This document shows, piece after piece, positions 15,549 to 25,339 of a stretch of DNA of 64,000 bases (within the stretch, counting starts at the first letter, position 1; each line of letters starts with the position of its first letter). A program made the translations under genes and the position numbers. The stretch is taken from the NCBI GenBank assembly GCA_027489535.1, contig JAIXZO010000022.1, forward strand, positions 372,001 through 436,000, in the 5' to 3' direction. The notes below the pieces were generated by a model. That model was not told the DNA's origin and did not search any database. It worked only from the letters and a program-made list of their open reading frames with translations. The stretch is from Hyphomicrobiales bacterium. GTDB lineage: Bacteria; Pseudomonadota; Alphaproteobacteria; Rhizobiales; Beijerinckiaceae.

Positions 15549-17546
15549 TCATGGCGCGGAAGCCGCCCGATCGGAACCGAGAATGTCCGCCGCACCGGGC
15601 GCCGCACCCCTTTGCGGGGCCTCTGCGTCGCTTTCGGGTGAGCCGGCACGCGACAAGGCGGTCTGGACCATGCTCCTCCCGATTGAACGACGCGGAACGA
15701 AGGGAACGTCGTCCCGTTCGAATGCCGCGTCGTCGTCACGCCGATCCTCCTCGTCCGCGCGGGAGCGAAACGAGGAGACGTCCGAGCCGTTCGAAAGGGG
15801 ACGCGGCCTCTCCGCTGAGGGCTCGGGCATCGACGGTTCGATGCCTTCCGAGCGACGCGACACGATGCTCTTTTTGAATTCGGCAGAAAGCGCGACCGAT
15901 ATTTGCCTACCGTCGACGGCGGCCTTCGGCGCGTTGCGCCATCCCTTGAAGACGTGGAGGAACATCTTGCCGAAGCTCGTGAACGAATGGCCGACGAGCG
16001 ACCAACTCATTTTCTGCGTCGATGACAGGCGATCCTTGTAGAGCGCCTTCGTCAGTTGATCGATCGCCTTGCCGTCCTCGGAATCCATGGAGGCATGAAG
16101 CCTGATCGCGACCAGCCGCTGCTTGGGGATGCCCAAATCGGTCAGAAACTTCGTCACTGCAGCCTTCTCGTCGGGCGTGCCTGCGGTGAGCAGATGGAGC
16201 GCCATGCGTTCGGCCACGCCGATATTGACGGTCTTGCCGAGATCATCGAGGCGGCCGGCGGCGTAATCGTTGGCGACCGCGGCGGACTTGGACAGGCTTC
16301 GCGCACCGCCCAACATCGCGGCGTGGCGCTTGTCGCGGTTCGCGACGGCGATCTCGACCCCTGCCGTGACCAAGGCGAGCGCGGGGTTGGCGATCATCGC
16401 GCCCATGCCGCCCGTCTTCAGCGCGACGGCCAGTCCCGCGCTTGCAGTGGCGCCGTATGCGGCCGCCACGACGAGATCCTTGCTGCCCTTGATGAGGCGT
16501 TCGCGACTGACCTGCTGCGCGAGCCCCAGCAGCACCTTTTGCGTTTTCTCGGCCGATGCCGCGGCCTCGGGCGACCGCGTCGCGTTCTCTGCGACGGATT
16601 TCTGCAAATTGGCGACGGCGCCGCGCAGATTGTTGAGTCCGGTGATGCCGTTCGCGACCTTGAGGCCGCCGTCGACGAATTTGGCGGTATCGGCCCCCAG
16701 CGCCACGAAACCGGCCCAAGAGGCGGCGGAAGCGACGGCAAGCGACGTCGTACCCTCGGCAGCGGTGATCACGGCCTTTTTGAGCAGGATGACCCGCTCG
16801 GGCGTCAGGCCGTTGCCGGTCGCAAGCGCTTCGACGAAGCCCTTCTCCTTCGACAGAAGCGTGAGTTTCGTCGCATAGAAAGCCTTGATGTCCGCGTCGG
16901 TCCGAACGGGGGGATCGGTGTCCGACATCTCCTGCGCGAAGGGAAGGCCGGACATGTCGCGCGACTCGCCGGCTGCGACCGGCGGCAATGCGAAGTCCCG
17001 CGTATCGGCATCGAACATCTCGACCAGCGCGGCGAAGCCGGCGAAGTCCTGCGCCTTGGACTTTTCAATGCGCGACGTTTCGGCGAGCGACTTGGCCGTC
17101 ACATAGAGCGCCGTGGCCTTGACGACGACACCGACAGCGCCGAGCCCCTGACCGACATAGGCGGAACCCGCCAAGTTCTGCGTGAGGACGATCCGGTTGA
17201 TCTGAACGGCGGATTTGAGGAGTTGACCCGACGCGACGCCGCCCGCCGTCTTGCTGCCGACCCAGCCGGTGCCGGCGAAATAGTCCTTCGCGGTATCGGG
17301 CTTTACGGCAGGGGTGGGCCAAGCTGCAGTCCGGCCGGCGGTTGTCGGCGGCACCGTCTTCAGCGCTTGCTTCACCGTCCGTACATCGCCCGACGCGACG
17401 GCGATGGACCGGCGCTGCATCCCTGCCGGGGCTGCAGAACGGGGAGCGGAGTCCGGCGATCCGAAGATCGAGTTTCGGGCGACGGACTCCCGCGCGCCGG
17501 AAACCGGGGCCAAAATGCGGTTCGAGCGGACGACGGGATCGTTCAT
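15549..17546 (-). CDS. Large unknown protein, candidate type III effector (665 aa)
   Basis: Not recognised. The ATG at 17546 overlaps the stop of the upstream chaperone gene by 4 bases. The first 110 residues are Ser/Thr/Ala/Pro-rich and without a Sec signal, as in many T3SS substrates. The middle is helical and Ala-rich with hydrophobic segments (TSLAVASAASWAGFVALGA; LVVAAAYGATASAGLAVAL), a Lys/Arg-rich region follows, and the last 110 residues are charged and probably disordered (EPSAERPRPLS, DEEDRRDDDAAFERDD). It is flanked by three chaperone-like genes. It could be an effector or a further translocator; no catalytic motif was seen. Confidence 0.6.
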   Translation of the reverse strand: MNDPVVRSNRILAPVSGARESVARNSIFGSPDSAPRSAAPAGMQRRSIAVASGDVRTVKQALKTVPPTTAGRTAAWPTPAVKPDTAKDYFAGTGWVGSKTAGGVASGQLLKSAVQINRIVLTQNLAGSAYVGQGLGAVGVVVKATALYVTAKSLAETSRIEKSKAQDFAGFAALVEMFDADTRDFALPPVAAGESRDMSGLPFAQEMSDTDPPVRTDADIKAFYATKLTLLSKEKGFVEALATGNGLTPERVILLKKAVITAAEGTTSLAVASAASWAGFVALGADTAKFVDGGLKVANGITGLNNLRGAVANLQKSVAENATRSPEAAASAEKTQKVLLGLAQQVSRERLIKGSKDLVVAAAYGATASAGLAVALKTGGMGAMIANPALALVTAGVEIAVANRDKRHAAMLGGARSLSKSAAVANDYAAGRLDDLGKTVNIGVAERMALHLLTAGTPDEKAAVTKFLTDLGIPKQRLVAIRLHASMDSEDGKAIDQLTKALYKDRLSSTQKMSWSLVGHSFTSFGKMFLHVFKGWRNAPKAAVDGRQISVALSAEFKKSIVSRRSEGIEPSMPEPSAERPRPLSNGSDVSSFRSRADEEDRRDDDAAFERDDVPFVPRRSIGRSMVQTALSRAGSPESDAEAPQRGAAPGAADILGSDRAASAP

Positions 17547-18010
17547 GACGCGTCGCTGAGGGCGGCCGCGGCCGAAGCCACGTCTTCCCCCGTGCCGCGC
17601 CCTTCCGCGAACGCGACCAACGGGGCGAGCACCGACAAGCACAACCGGCGGCTCATCAGCAGATATTCGAGGCAAAGCGCCTCGAGATCGACGGCATCCG
17701 AACAGCCGCCCCAGATGCTGAAACCGATTTCGTCGCGGTACAGGAACAGCCGTGCGGGAACGACGAGACCGTCGATCCCCGCCATGACGTCCTCGACCGC
17801 GTAGGTACGCGCCTGCACGTCGGCGGTGACGGAACAGGTGCAGACCGCCTCGGTGAAGCCTTCGTCGGCGTCGCGAACGAGGACGGTGCAATCAAGGCCT
17901 TCGACGATGCGGATGCGCAGACCGTAGGACCATGAGCCGAAGCCCGGGACGACCTCGACTGCGGGGCCGGCGTCCCGAATGCGGTCCGCGAGATCAGACG
18001 GATTCAGCAT
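17543..18010 (-). CDS. CesT-like class I type III chaperone (155 aa)
   Basis: A 155-residue protein beginning MLNPSDLADRIRDAGPAVEV with strands SWSYGLRIRIVEGLDCTVLV and EAVCTCSVTADVQ, then IGFSIWGGCSDAVDLEALCL. The alternating pattern and size fit the CesT/SycE family. ATG 18010 is chosen because upstream sequence in this frame only shadows the preceding gene. It overlaps the preceding gene by 17 bases and the candidate effector by 4, so it is probably the effector's dedicated chaperone. The family has weak sequence identity, hence moderate confidence. Confidence 0.57.
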   Translation of the reverse strand: MLNPSDLADRIRDAGPAVEVVPGFGSWSYGLRIRIVEGLDCTVLVRDADEGFTEAVCTCSVTADVQARTYAVEDVMAGIDGLVVPARLFLYRDEIGFSIWGGCSDAVDLEALCLEYLLMSRRLCLSVLAPLVAFAEGRGTGEDVASAAAALSDAS

Positions 18011-18524
18011 CGTCGACCCCTTCGGCAGCCATCGGCCATAGCGCGTGGAAAACGGCCTCCGCGTCCGCTGCGGACGCATCCGTCGACGCCAGTTCGGCAA
18101 GCCCGGAGCGGCAGCCCCGCGCATTGCCGACGAAGCTGCGGAGCATCGCCGGGAACGAGGCCTCGTAGCCGGGGTGGAACAGCGCCGCATAGGAGAGGCG
18201 GACGCCGTATTCCCCGATTTCGAGCGAGAAGGGCTGATTGAGCAGGCCGAAGAGGCGAGCGAAGTGCAGGGCTGGAGCCCTTCGACCGACGGAAACGTCG
18301 ACGGGAAGCATCGTCGTCGCGACGAAATGGACGGCGGACGACCCGTCCCGTCCCGGGCCGCATGTCACCTCGATGGGAGCGGACAAGTCTTCCTGAGAGA
18401 GATGGAAGACGACTTTCAGAAAATCACCCGATTCGAGAATGCTGCATGTGATGCCGCTGCCCGCGAGCAGTTCGCGCAGACTTGCGGCAAAGTGCGCATT
18501 TCTGAGTTTCGTCTCGTCCGACAT
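17994..18524 (-). CDS. CesT-like chaperone or paralogue (176 aa)
   Basis: The first gene of the minus-strand effector block. The 176-residue product starts MSDETKLRNAHFAASLRELL and has strands ITCSILESGDFLKVVFHL and SAPIEVTCGP followed by helix HFARLFGLLNQPFSLEIGE. This is similar in plan to the two other small acidic proteins of the block and to class I chaperones. It overlaps the next gene by 17 bases. It might instead be an unrelated small T3SS accessory protein. Confidence 0.5.
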   Translation of the reverse strand: MSDETKLRNAHFAASLRELLAGSGITCSILESGDFLKVVFHLSQEDLSAPIEVTCGPGRDGSSAVHFVATTMLPVDVSVGRRAPALHFARLFGLLNQPFSLEIGEYGVRLSYAALFHPGYEASFPAMLRSFVGNARGCRSGLAELASTDASAADAEAVFHALWPMAAEGVDDAESV

Positions 18525-18680
18525 GTCCCGATCTCGTTGGGCGTTTCAGAACAAATCGCGACGGGGCGGATGCGGACGCGCCGGGAGTTGTTGTCCCGAA
18601 CGACTTTGACGACCGGACGGCACTATCGCAACCAATACTGCGTCGATATCGTCCATGTCTGATTCATCGGGACCGCGCTT

Positions 18681-19382
18681 ATGTGCAACGAATGTCGAGT
18701 TTCCATCCATCGCCGCGGCTTTCTTGGTTTGTTTGCGGCCGGACTGGCCGCGCAGGCGTTGCCGGGCAGAGCCGTCGCCGCCGGCGCGACCACGACGGTC
18801 ACCGCCGACGAGGCGCTCGCGAAGTTGAAGGCGGGCAATCTGCGCTACGTCAACGACCCGCAAATGTGCGCCGCCGACCTTGCGGGGGCGCGCGCGAAAG
18901 TGACCGGCGTGCAGCTGCCGTGGGCCACGATCATCAGCTGCTCGGACAGCCGCGTGACGCCTGAATTGGTGTTCGGCGGTCTCGATCCCGGCACGCTTTT
19001 CGTCGCGCGCAATGCGGGCAACATGGTCGACACGGCGACGATGGGCACGCTCGAATACGGCGTCGCCGCGCTCGGCACCCCGCTGGTGGTCGTGCTCGGG
19101 CATCAGAACTGCGGAGCGGTGGTGGCCGCCTGCGAAGTCGTCGAGAAGGGCACGGCCTTTCCCGGATCGATCGGTTCGATGCTCGAGCCGATCCTGCCGG
19201 CCGCGTGGGCGATGCGGGGCTCGGCGGGCGACTTCGTCGAAAACACCGTGCGCGAAAGCGCGCTGCGTACGGCCAAGCAAATCCGCGAGAAGAGCCCGAT
19301 CGTGTCCGCGGCTGCCGGAAAAGTGAAGGTCGTGGCGGCACGCTACGACCTCGCCACGGGCGCGGTCATCTTCCTCGATTGA
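18681..19382 (+). CDS. Beta-class carbonic anhydrase with twin-arginine signal (233 aa)
   Basis: It converts CO2 and water to bicarbonate with a zinc ion. The zinc ligand motifs are present: SCSDSR (Cys and Asp-Arg dyad) at about residue 89 and GHQNCGA (His and Cys) at about 145. The N-terminus has IHRRGFLGLFAAGLAAQALP, a twin-arginine signal followed by a hydrophobic stretch and an Ala-x-Ala site, so the enzyme should act folded in the periplasm. It lies just beyond the T3SS block and marks the return to general metabolism genes. Function is certain at the family level. Confidence 0.92.
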   Translation: MCNECRVSIHRRGFLGLFAAGLAAQALPGRAVAAGATTTVTADEALAKLKAGNLRYVNDPQMCAADLAGARAKVTGVQLPWATIISCSDSRVTPELVFGGLDPGTLFVARNAGNMVDTATMGTLEYGVAALGTPLVVVLGHQNCGAVVAACEVVEKGTAFPGSIGSMLEPILPAAWAMRGSAGDFVENTVRESALRTAKQIREKSPIVSAAAGKVKVVAARYDLATGAVIFLD

Positions 19383-19468
19383 GCCTCGACGGAGGCTTCA
19401 TCCCGCTCCGCCGTGCCGGTCGACGGACATGCCGCCGACCTGTTGGCATCACCTGAAAAGTCAAAATC

Positions 19469-19789
19469 ATGATCAAGATTTCGGGAATTCTGCTCGTCTG
19501 CCTTTTGGCGGCGGGTTGCCAGACGGTCCAGGAACAGGCGGCCGAAGACGACGCCGTTTGCCGCGGCTACGGGTTGCAGGTCGGTTCGCCCGCCTATGTG
19601 GACTGCCGCAAATTCATCGTGAACGACCGTACGGCGCGCAAGCAGTCGTCCGATCAGTTGCGCATGGTGCAGAGCGTGGCGGGTGCGCTCGAGAGCAGCG
19701 CGAAGCCCAAACAATCGACGCTGCCCCCGAGCAAGAAGTGCAAGCTCGTCGACAAGGGCAACGGCGTGTCGATGATGGAATGCGTCTGA
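19469..19789 (+). CDS. Small lipoprotein of unknown function (106 aa)
   Basis: A 106-residue protein whose N-terminus KISGILLVCLLAAGCQTV is a lipoprotein signal with lipobox LAAGC. The mature part has four further Cys residues (VCRGYG, DCRKF, KCKL, MECV), which could form two disulphides, and a basic helical centre. Not recognised beyond this. It lies between the carbonic anhydrase gene and a convergent tRNA. Confidence 0.8.
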   Translation: MIKISGILLVCLLAAGCQTVQEQAAEDDAVCRGYGLQVGSPAYVDCRKFIVNDRTARKQSSDQLRMVQSVAGALESSAKPKQSTLPPSKKCKLVDKGNGVSMMECV

Positions 19790-19822
19790 GGGACGTCCGT
19801 GCCGGGAGCCCCCGAGGGGACT

Positions 19823-19897
19823 TGGCGCTCCGTGCGAGAATCGAACTCGCCTTTGCCGCGTGAGAGGCGGCTGTCCTAACCGATAGACGAACGGAGC
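19823..19897 (-). tRNA. tRNA-Glu (anticodon CTC)
   Basis: The minus strand folds into a complete cloverleaf: acceptor GCTCCGT/ACGGAGC, D-arm GTC/GAC, anticodon stem GCCGC/GCGGC with loop CTCTCAC (anticodon CTC, reading GAG), and T-arm GCGAG/CTCGC with loop TTCGATT. Discriminator G is followed by an encoded CCA at 19825-19823. Confidence 0.95.
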
Positions 19898-20081
19898 GTC
19901 GGCGCATCTGCGCGGACGCGTTTCGTATAGCGGGGGCGAATGGGAGCGGCAACCGCTTTTCTCGCACGGCGCGCACGGCCCGGCGGGCCGGTCGATCTTG
20001 ACGGATGGACCACGGAGCCGCATGAACCGGCCTCCTGCGACGGCCTCGATGCCGTCCTGCAACGAGGCGGCGAGCCGGATC

Positions 20082-21182
20082 ATGTCCCGAAAGACCAAAA
20101 AGGCCGATCGGGAGATCGCAGCCGCCGAGATCGCGGCTCTGCCCGCTCCGGTTGAAGAGGCTCCTGCGCCGAGCATCGTCACCGTGTCCGAACGGGGCGA
20201 GGCGGCGTTCGTCGTCGAGGACGCGGAAGCGGGGCGTCGCCTCGATCAGGTTCTGGCGGGACGATTGCCGGACATTTCGCGCACCCGCCTCAAGGCCCTG
20301 ATCCTCGAAGGCGTCGTGACGCTGAACGGCCGGACCGTCGACGATCCCGGCCGCAAGACGGCGACGGGCGACGCGATCGCGCTGCAGGTGCCCGAAGCGC
20401 GCCCGGCGGAGCCCGAGCCCGAGGCGATCCCGCTCGACGTGGTGTTCGAGGACGAGCATCTGCTGGTGCTCGAAAAGCCCGCGGGTCTCGTCGTCCATCC
20501 GGCGGCGGGCCATGAAACCGGCACGCTGGTGAACGCGCTGATCGCGCATTGCGGCGACAGTCTCTCCGGCGTCGGCGGCGTGAAGCGGCCCGGCATCGTG
20601 CACCGGCTCGACAAGGACACGACGGGGCTGCTGGTCGTGGCCAAGCACGACAAGGCGCACAAGGGCTTGGCCGCGCAATTCGCGGACCACGGCCGCACCG
20701 GACCGCTCGAGCGTGCCTATCGCGCCGTGGTGTGGGGCGTGCCGATGATGCGGCACGGCACCATCGACGCGGCGCTCGACCGCTCGACCAAGCATCGCGA
20801 CCGCATGGCCGTGGTGTCCGGCGAGCGCGGGCGCGAAGCGATCACGCATTACGAGGTCGAGGAGACCTTCAAGGACGCGGCGGGAGCGCCCGTGGCGGCG
20901 CTCGTGACGTGCCGTTTGGAGACGGGACGGACGCATCAGATCCGCGTGCATATGGCCCATCTCGGCCACCCGCTGATCGGCGACGCGACCTATGCGACCG
21001 GGTTCCGCACCAAGGCGGTGAAGCTCGGGGAAGCGGCGCGCGCGGCGGTCGAGCGGTTTCCGCGGCAGGCGCTGCATGCGGCGGTGCTGGGCTTCGAGCA
21101 TCCGGTGACGACGGAGGAGATGTCCTTCGAGAGCGATCTTCCCGAAGACTTGATGCATCTCATCGAGACCCTGCGCGTTTAA
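20082..21182 (+). CDS. rluD: 23S rRNA pseudouridine synthase, RluD family
   Basis: It modifies uridines of helix 69 of 23S rRNA if it is the true RluD. An N-terminal S4 RNA-binding domain (AGRRLDQVLAGRLPDISRTR) is followed by the catalytic domain with HRLDKDTTG, whose Asp is the nucleophile, and the C-terminal TGRTHQIRVHMAHLGHPLIG. ATG 20082 gives 366 residues with AGGCGG upstream; an ATG at 19998 would add 28 unsupported residues. It lies directly upstream of rpoH in the same direction, a conserved alphaproteobacterial pairing. Confidence 0.9.
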   Translation: MSRKTKKADREIAAAEIAALPAPVEEAPAPSIVTVSERGEAAFVVEDAEAGRRLDQVLAGRLPDISRTRLKALILEGVVTLNGRTVDDPGRKTATGDAIALQVPEARPAEPEPEAIPLDVVFEDEHLLVLEKPAGLVVHPAAGHETGTLVNALIAHCGDSLSGVGGVKRPGIVHRLDKDTTGLLVVAKHDKAHKGLAAQFADHGRTGPLERAYRAVVWGVPMMRHGTIDAALDRSTKHRDRMAVVSGERGREAITHYEVEETFKDAAGAPVAALVTCRLETGRTHQIRVHMAHLGHPLIGDATYATGFRTKAVKLGEAARAAVERFPRQALHAAVLGFEHPVTTEEMSFESDLPEDLMHLIETLRV

Positions 21183-21324
21183 GCGATCCGAAGGCCGAAA
21201 CGCACGTAACCGTTTGTTGCCCTCTTTCGGCCATGCTCCGGCTCATGATAGGCAACATGAACGGTCGGCCAACACGGCGACCGCGATGGATCAGCCGAAA
21301 TCGGGGGTCCGCAAGGAGGTCTTC

Positions 21325-22233
21325 ATGGCATCCGCCAATCTGCCGATCGTCGCCGCCGAAGGCGGCCTTTCGCGTTATCTCGACGAAATCCGCCGTTTCC
21401 CCATGCTCCGCCCCGAGGAGGAGTACACCCTTGCCAAGCGCTGGCGCGAGGACGGGGACCGTGAATCCGCACACAAGCTCGTGACGTCGCATCTGCGGCT
21501 CGTGGCGAAGATCGCCATGGGCTACCGGGGCTACGGCCTGCCGATCGGGGAAGTGATCTCCGAGGGCAATGTCGGCCTCATGCAGGCGGTGAAGCGATTC
21601 GAGCCCGAAAAGGGCTTCCGCCTCGCCACCTACGCGATGTGGTGGATCAAGGCGTCGATTCAAGAGTACATCCTGCGCTCCTGGTCGCTCGTGAAGATGG
21701 GCACCACGGCGAACCAGAAGAAGCTGTTCTTCAACCTGCGCAAGGCCAAGAGCCAGATCTCCGCCTTCGAGGAAGGCGATCTGCGCCCCGAGCAGGTGAA
21801 GACCATCGCCACCAAGCTCGGCGTCACCGAGCAGGACGTGGTGGACATGAACCGCCGGCTCGGCGGCGACGCCTCGCTGAACGCGCCGATCCGCTCGGAC
21901 GGCGACGGCGACGGCGACGGGGAATGGCAGGACTGGCTGGTCGACAATTCGTCGAGCCAGGAGAACATTCTCGTCGAGCAGGAAGAAAGCTCGAACCGTC
22001 ACGCGGCGCTGCGCGAGTCGCTCTCGGTGCTCAACGAGCGCGAACGACGCATCTTCGAAGCGCGCCGTCTCGCGGACGATCCGATCACGCTCGAAGCGCT
22101 GTCCGAGGAATTCGGCGTGTCGCGCGAGCGGGTGCGTCAGATCGAAGTGCGGGCGTTCGAAAAGGTGCAGAAGGCCGTCCGCGACCTCATGGCCGCACGC
22201 GAATCCTCGACCGAGCTTCTGACGGCCGACTGA
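21325..22233 (+). CDS. rpoH: RNA polymerase heat-shock sigma factor RpoH (302 aa)
   Basis: A sigma-32 factor directing transcription of heat-shock genes. The start at ATG 21325 is set by a perfect AAGGAGGT 5 bases upstream. Region 2 is clear (SHLRLVAKIAMGYRGYGLP, EGNVGLMQAVKRFEP, TYAMWWIKASIQEYILRSW). It is followed by the RpoH box (QKKLFFNLR) that distinguishes RpoH from RpoD, and the region 4 helix-turn-helix LEALSEEFGVSRERVRQIEV. Length is normal. An acidic insertion DGDGDGDGEW lies in region 3. It is convergent with the next gene at 12 bases distance. Confidence 0.96.
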   Translation: MASANLPIVAAEGGLSRYLDEIRRFPMLRPEEEYTLAKRWREDGDRESAHKLVTSHLRLVAKIAMGYRGYGLPIGEVISEGNVGLMQAVKRFEPEKGFRLATYAMWWIKASIQEYILRSWSLVKMGTTANQKKLFFNLRKAKSQISAFEEGDLRPEQVKTIATKLGVTEQDVVDMNRRLGGDASLNAPIRSDGDGDGDGEWQDWLVDNSSSQENILVEQEESSNRHAALRESLSVLNERERRIFEARRLADDPITLEALSEEFGVSRERVRQIEVRAFEKVQKAVRDLMAARESSTELLTAD

Positions 22234-22245
22234 GGATTTGGCCGG

Positions 22246-23664
22246 TCAGCGCCAAGCCTGAAGGGCGTCCGCCACCACGCGGTCGCCCGTCGGGCCCTTT
22301 TCGACCAGCAGAAGCGCGCGACGCCCGTCGGCGAAGCGGACGGGCAGCAAGATCCAGTTGCGCGTGCGCAGAAGGTCGCGATTGCGCTCGATCTCGGCCG
22401 GAAGGTTCGTCAGCCCCATCAGGAAGACGTTGTCGGTGACGGGGACGGGCAAGCCGGCCAAGGGGTTGCCACGCACGGATTCCTCGGTCCGCATTTCCGG
22501 GACGCCGATGTCGCGCACCGGACCATGCGCGTTCTCCGGCGTGCGGAAGCGGAACTCGACGAGATGCGAGGCGGGAAAGCGCGTATCGCGATTGCGCCGC
22601 ACGAGGATGTCCGCCCCGGTGAGAGCACCGCCGAGTTCGATCGTGGCGCGGATCGCGACGTCGCTCTCGCCGGTGTCGAGCCGCCACACGACGCGGCCTT
22701 GCGTGGTGCGGGTCTCGGGCGAGCCTTCGACGGGCTCCTCGAACAGGGCGGCGCGCTGCGTGACCTGCAAGCCGCCCCCCGGCGCGGTTCCTGCGGGAGC
22801 GGAGCCGGCGGCGGGCGCTTCTCCGGGAGCGGGCTCCGACGGAAGACGTTCGCTGATCTTGCGCTCGCCCTCCTGCGTCGCAACGGGCGTCTGACGTTCG
22901 AAATCGGCCGGCGTATCGCGCAGGGCGAAGGCGAGGACGCCCACCCCGATCACCACCGCCGCAATGGCGAAGCCGAGAATGATGGGCCGCAACCACGACA
23001 TGTCGCGCTCGCGCCGCTCGGAAATGCGGGGCCTCGCAATGCCGGAATCATCGTCGGTCGATGCATCCGCCGAAGGCTCGGCAGGTGCCTCCTCTGAGGA
23101 CTGCCGCTCCGCGCGCTCCCGAGGCGGGACCGATACCACCTGCATGACGGGATCGCGGCGCGCGGGAGCGACGGGCGCGGGAACCGGAGGTTCGACCGAA
23201 GACTTCACCGGGGCGGCGGCGCGTTCGACGGGCTTCGACGACGCGGCGGGAGGCGTGACCGGGGGAGCGGCGCGGGACGGCGTCTGACCGGGCGAGACCT
23301 GAACCGGCGGCGCAACGGAGGCTTTAGCAGGCGGCGAAGGCGCCGCGACCGGCGGAGCCTGAGGTGCGACCGCCACGGGCGGAGCCGGAGGCGCGGCGGC
23401 GGGCTGGGGCGCACGCGGCGCGGGAGCGGGCTCGACCGGCGCCGGAGGATCGAACCGCTTCGCTTCACGCTCCACCCGCGCGACCGAATCGTCGAAGGCG
23501 ACGAGTTCGGCCTCGATGGCCTCCGGCGCGACGGGCGGGTCGGCCTTTCCGAGTTGAGTACCAAGTACTTCCCGCGCCCGCCGATACACGAAGGCGCGCT
23601 GCTCGGGCGTGGATTCGCCGAGGCTCGCTATCGTGCGCGACAGAAGCGGAAAGTAGTCTGCCAT
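22246..23664 (-). CDS. Pro/Ala-rich single-pass membrane protein of unknown function (472 aa)
   Basis: Not recognised. In order: a short conserved-looking N-terminal helix region (MADYFPLLSRTIASLGESTP), a 200-residue Pro/Ala/Val low-complexity stretch, a cytoplasmic Arg-rich patch, one membrane helix (WLRPIILGFAIAAVVIGVGV), a second low-complexity segment, and a C-terminal domain of about 170 residues with beta strands (RVVWRLDTGESDVAIRATIE) that would be periplasmic. It may belong to a family of conserved alphaproteobacterial hypotheticals next to purA. It is in the same direction as purA, 60 bases after it. Confidence 0.82.
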   Translation of the reverse strand: MADYFPLLSRTIASLGESTPEQRAFVYRRAREVLGTQLGKADPPVAPEAIEAELVAFDDSVARVEREAKRFDPPAPVEPAPAPRAPQPAAAPPAPPVAVAPQAPPVAAPSPPAKASVAPPVQVSPGQTPSRAAPPVTPPAASSKPVERAAAPVKSSVEPPVPAPVAPARRDPVMQVVSVPPRERAERQSSEEAPAEPSADASTDDDSGIARPRISERRERDMSWLRPIILGFAIAAVVIGVGVLAFALRDTPADFERQTPVATQEGERKISERLPSEPAPGEAPAAGSAPAGTAPGGGLQVTQRAALFEEPVEGSPETRTTQGRVVWRLDTGESDVAIRATIELGGALTGADILVRRNRDTRFPASHLVEFRFRTPENAHGPVRDIGVPEMRTEESVRGNPLAGLPVPVTDNVFLMGLTNLPAEIERNRDLLRTRNWILLPVRFADGRRALLLVEKGPTGDRVVADALQAWR

Positions 23665-23724
23665 CGGTGCTCGTCGGTCCCCGGGGGTGTTCAGCTTCGG
23701 ACTTTCAGTTGCGGCGGCTCCGCA

Positions 23725-25017
<1,293 letters not shown>

Positions 25018-25062
25018 GAATTCCATTCCTCGGCGGCGGGCGGCCCACGGGCCCCACGAACG

Positions 25063-25102
25063 AAAAAACCCCGGCTCTTTCCGCAAGTCGGAAACGCCGG
25101 GG
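25063..25102 (-). terminator. Strong intrinsic terminator just upstream of purA
   Basis: On the minus strand, a stem CCCCGGC/GCCGGGG continues through an inner stem TTTCCG/CGGAAA (loop ACTTG) and is followed by six T residues (25068-25063). It ends about 46 bases before the purA ATG. It can end transcripts from the amidotransferase gene or act as a purA leader attenuator. The remaining gap from 25018 to 25339 holds this hairpin, a repeat element at 25205-25330, and no gene. Confidence 0.85.
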
Positions 25103-25204
25103 CTTGCGGGCGACAGTTAGCCGCTCACGCCCGCGCCGTAAAGCGCCCAGGGGCCGGAGGGAGGGAGTTTTCCTAAGGCGGGTAGGGGTGCGGGGAAAAA
25201 CGTT

Positions 25205-25330
25205 CCGTCATTGCGAGGAGCGCAGCGACGCGGCAATCCAGGGGGCGCGCCTCGGTGGTCGGGGGTGTCGACCACGGCGGGTCCGCGGCCGGCGTCAGCT
25301 GGATTGCTTCGCTTTCGCTCGCAATGACGG
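25205..25330. repeat. Palindromic intergenic repeat, family 1, copy A
   Basis: Left arm CCGTCATTGCGAGGAGCG with GGCAATCCAG and right arm CTGGATTGCTTCGCTTTCGC with TCGCAATGACGG form a long imperfect inverted repeat around an 55-60 base centre. A near-identical element is at 30626-30750. It lies between a minus-strand amidotransferase gene and the purA terminator. Confidence 0.88.
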
Positions 25331-25339
25331 GATGGGTGG

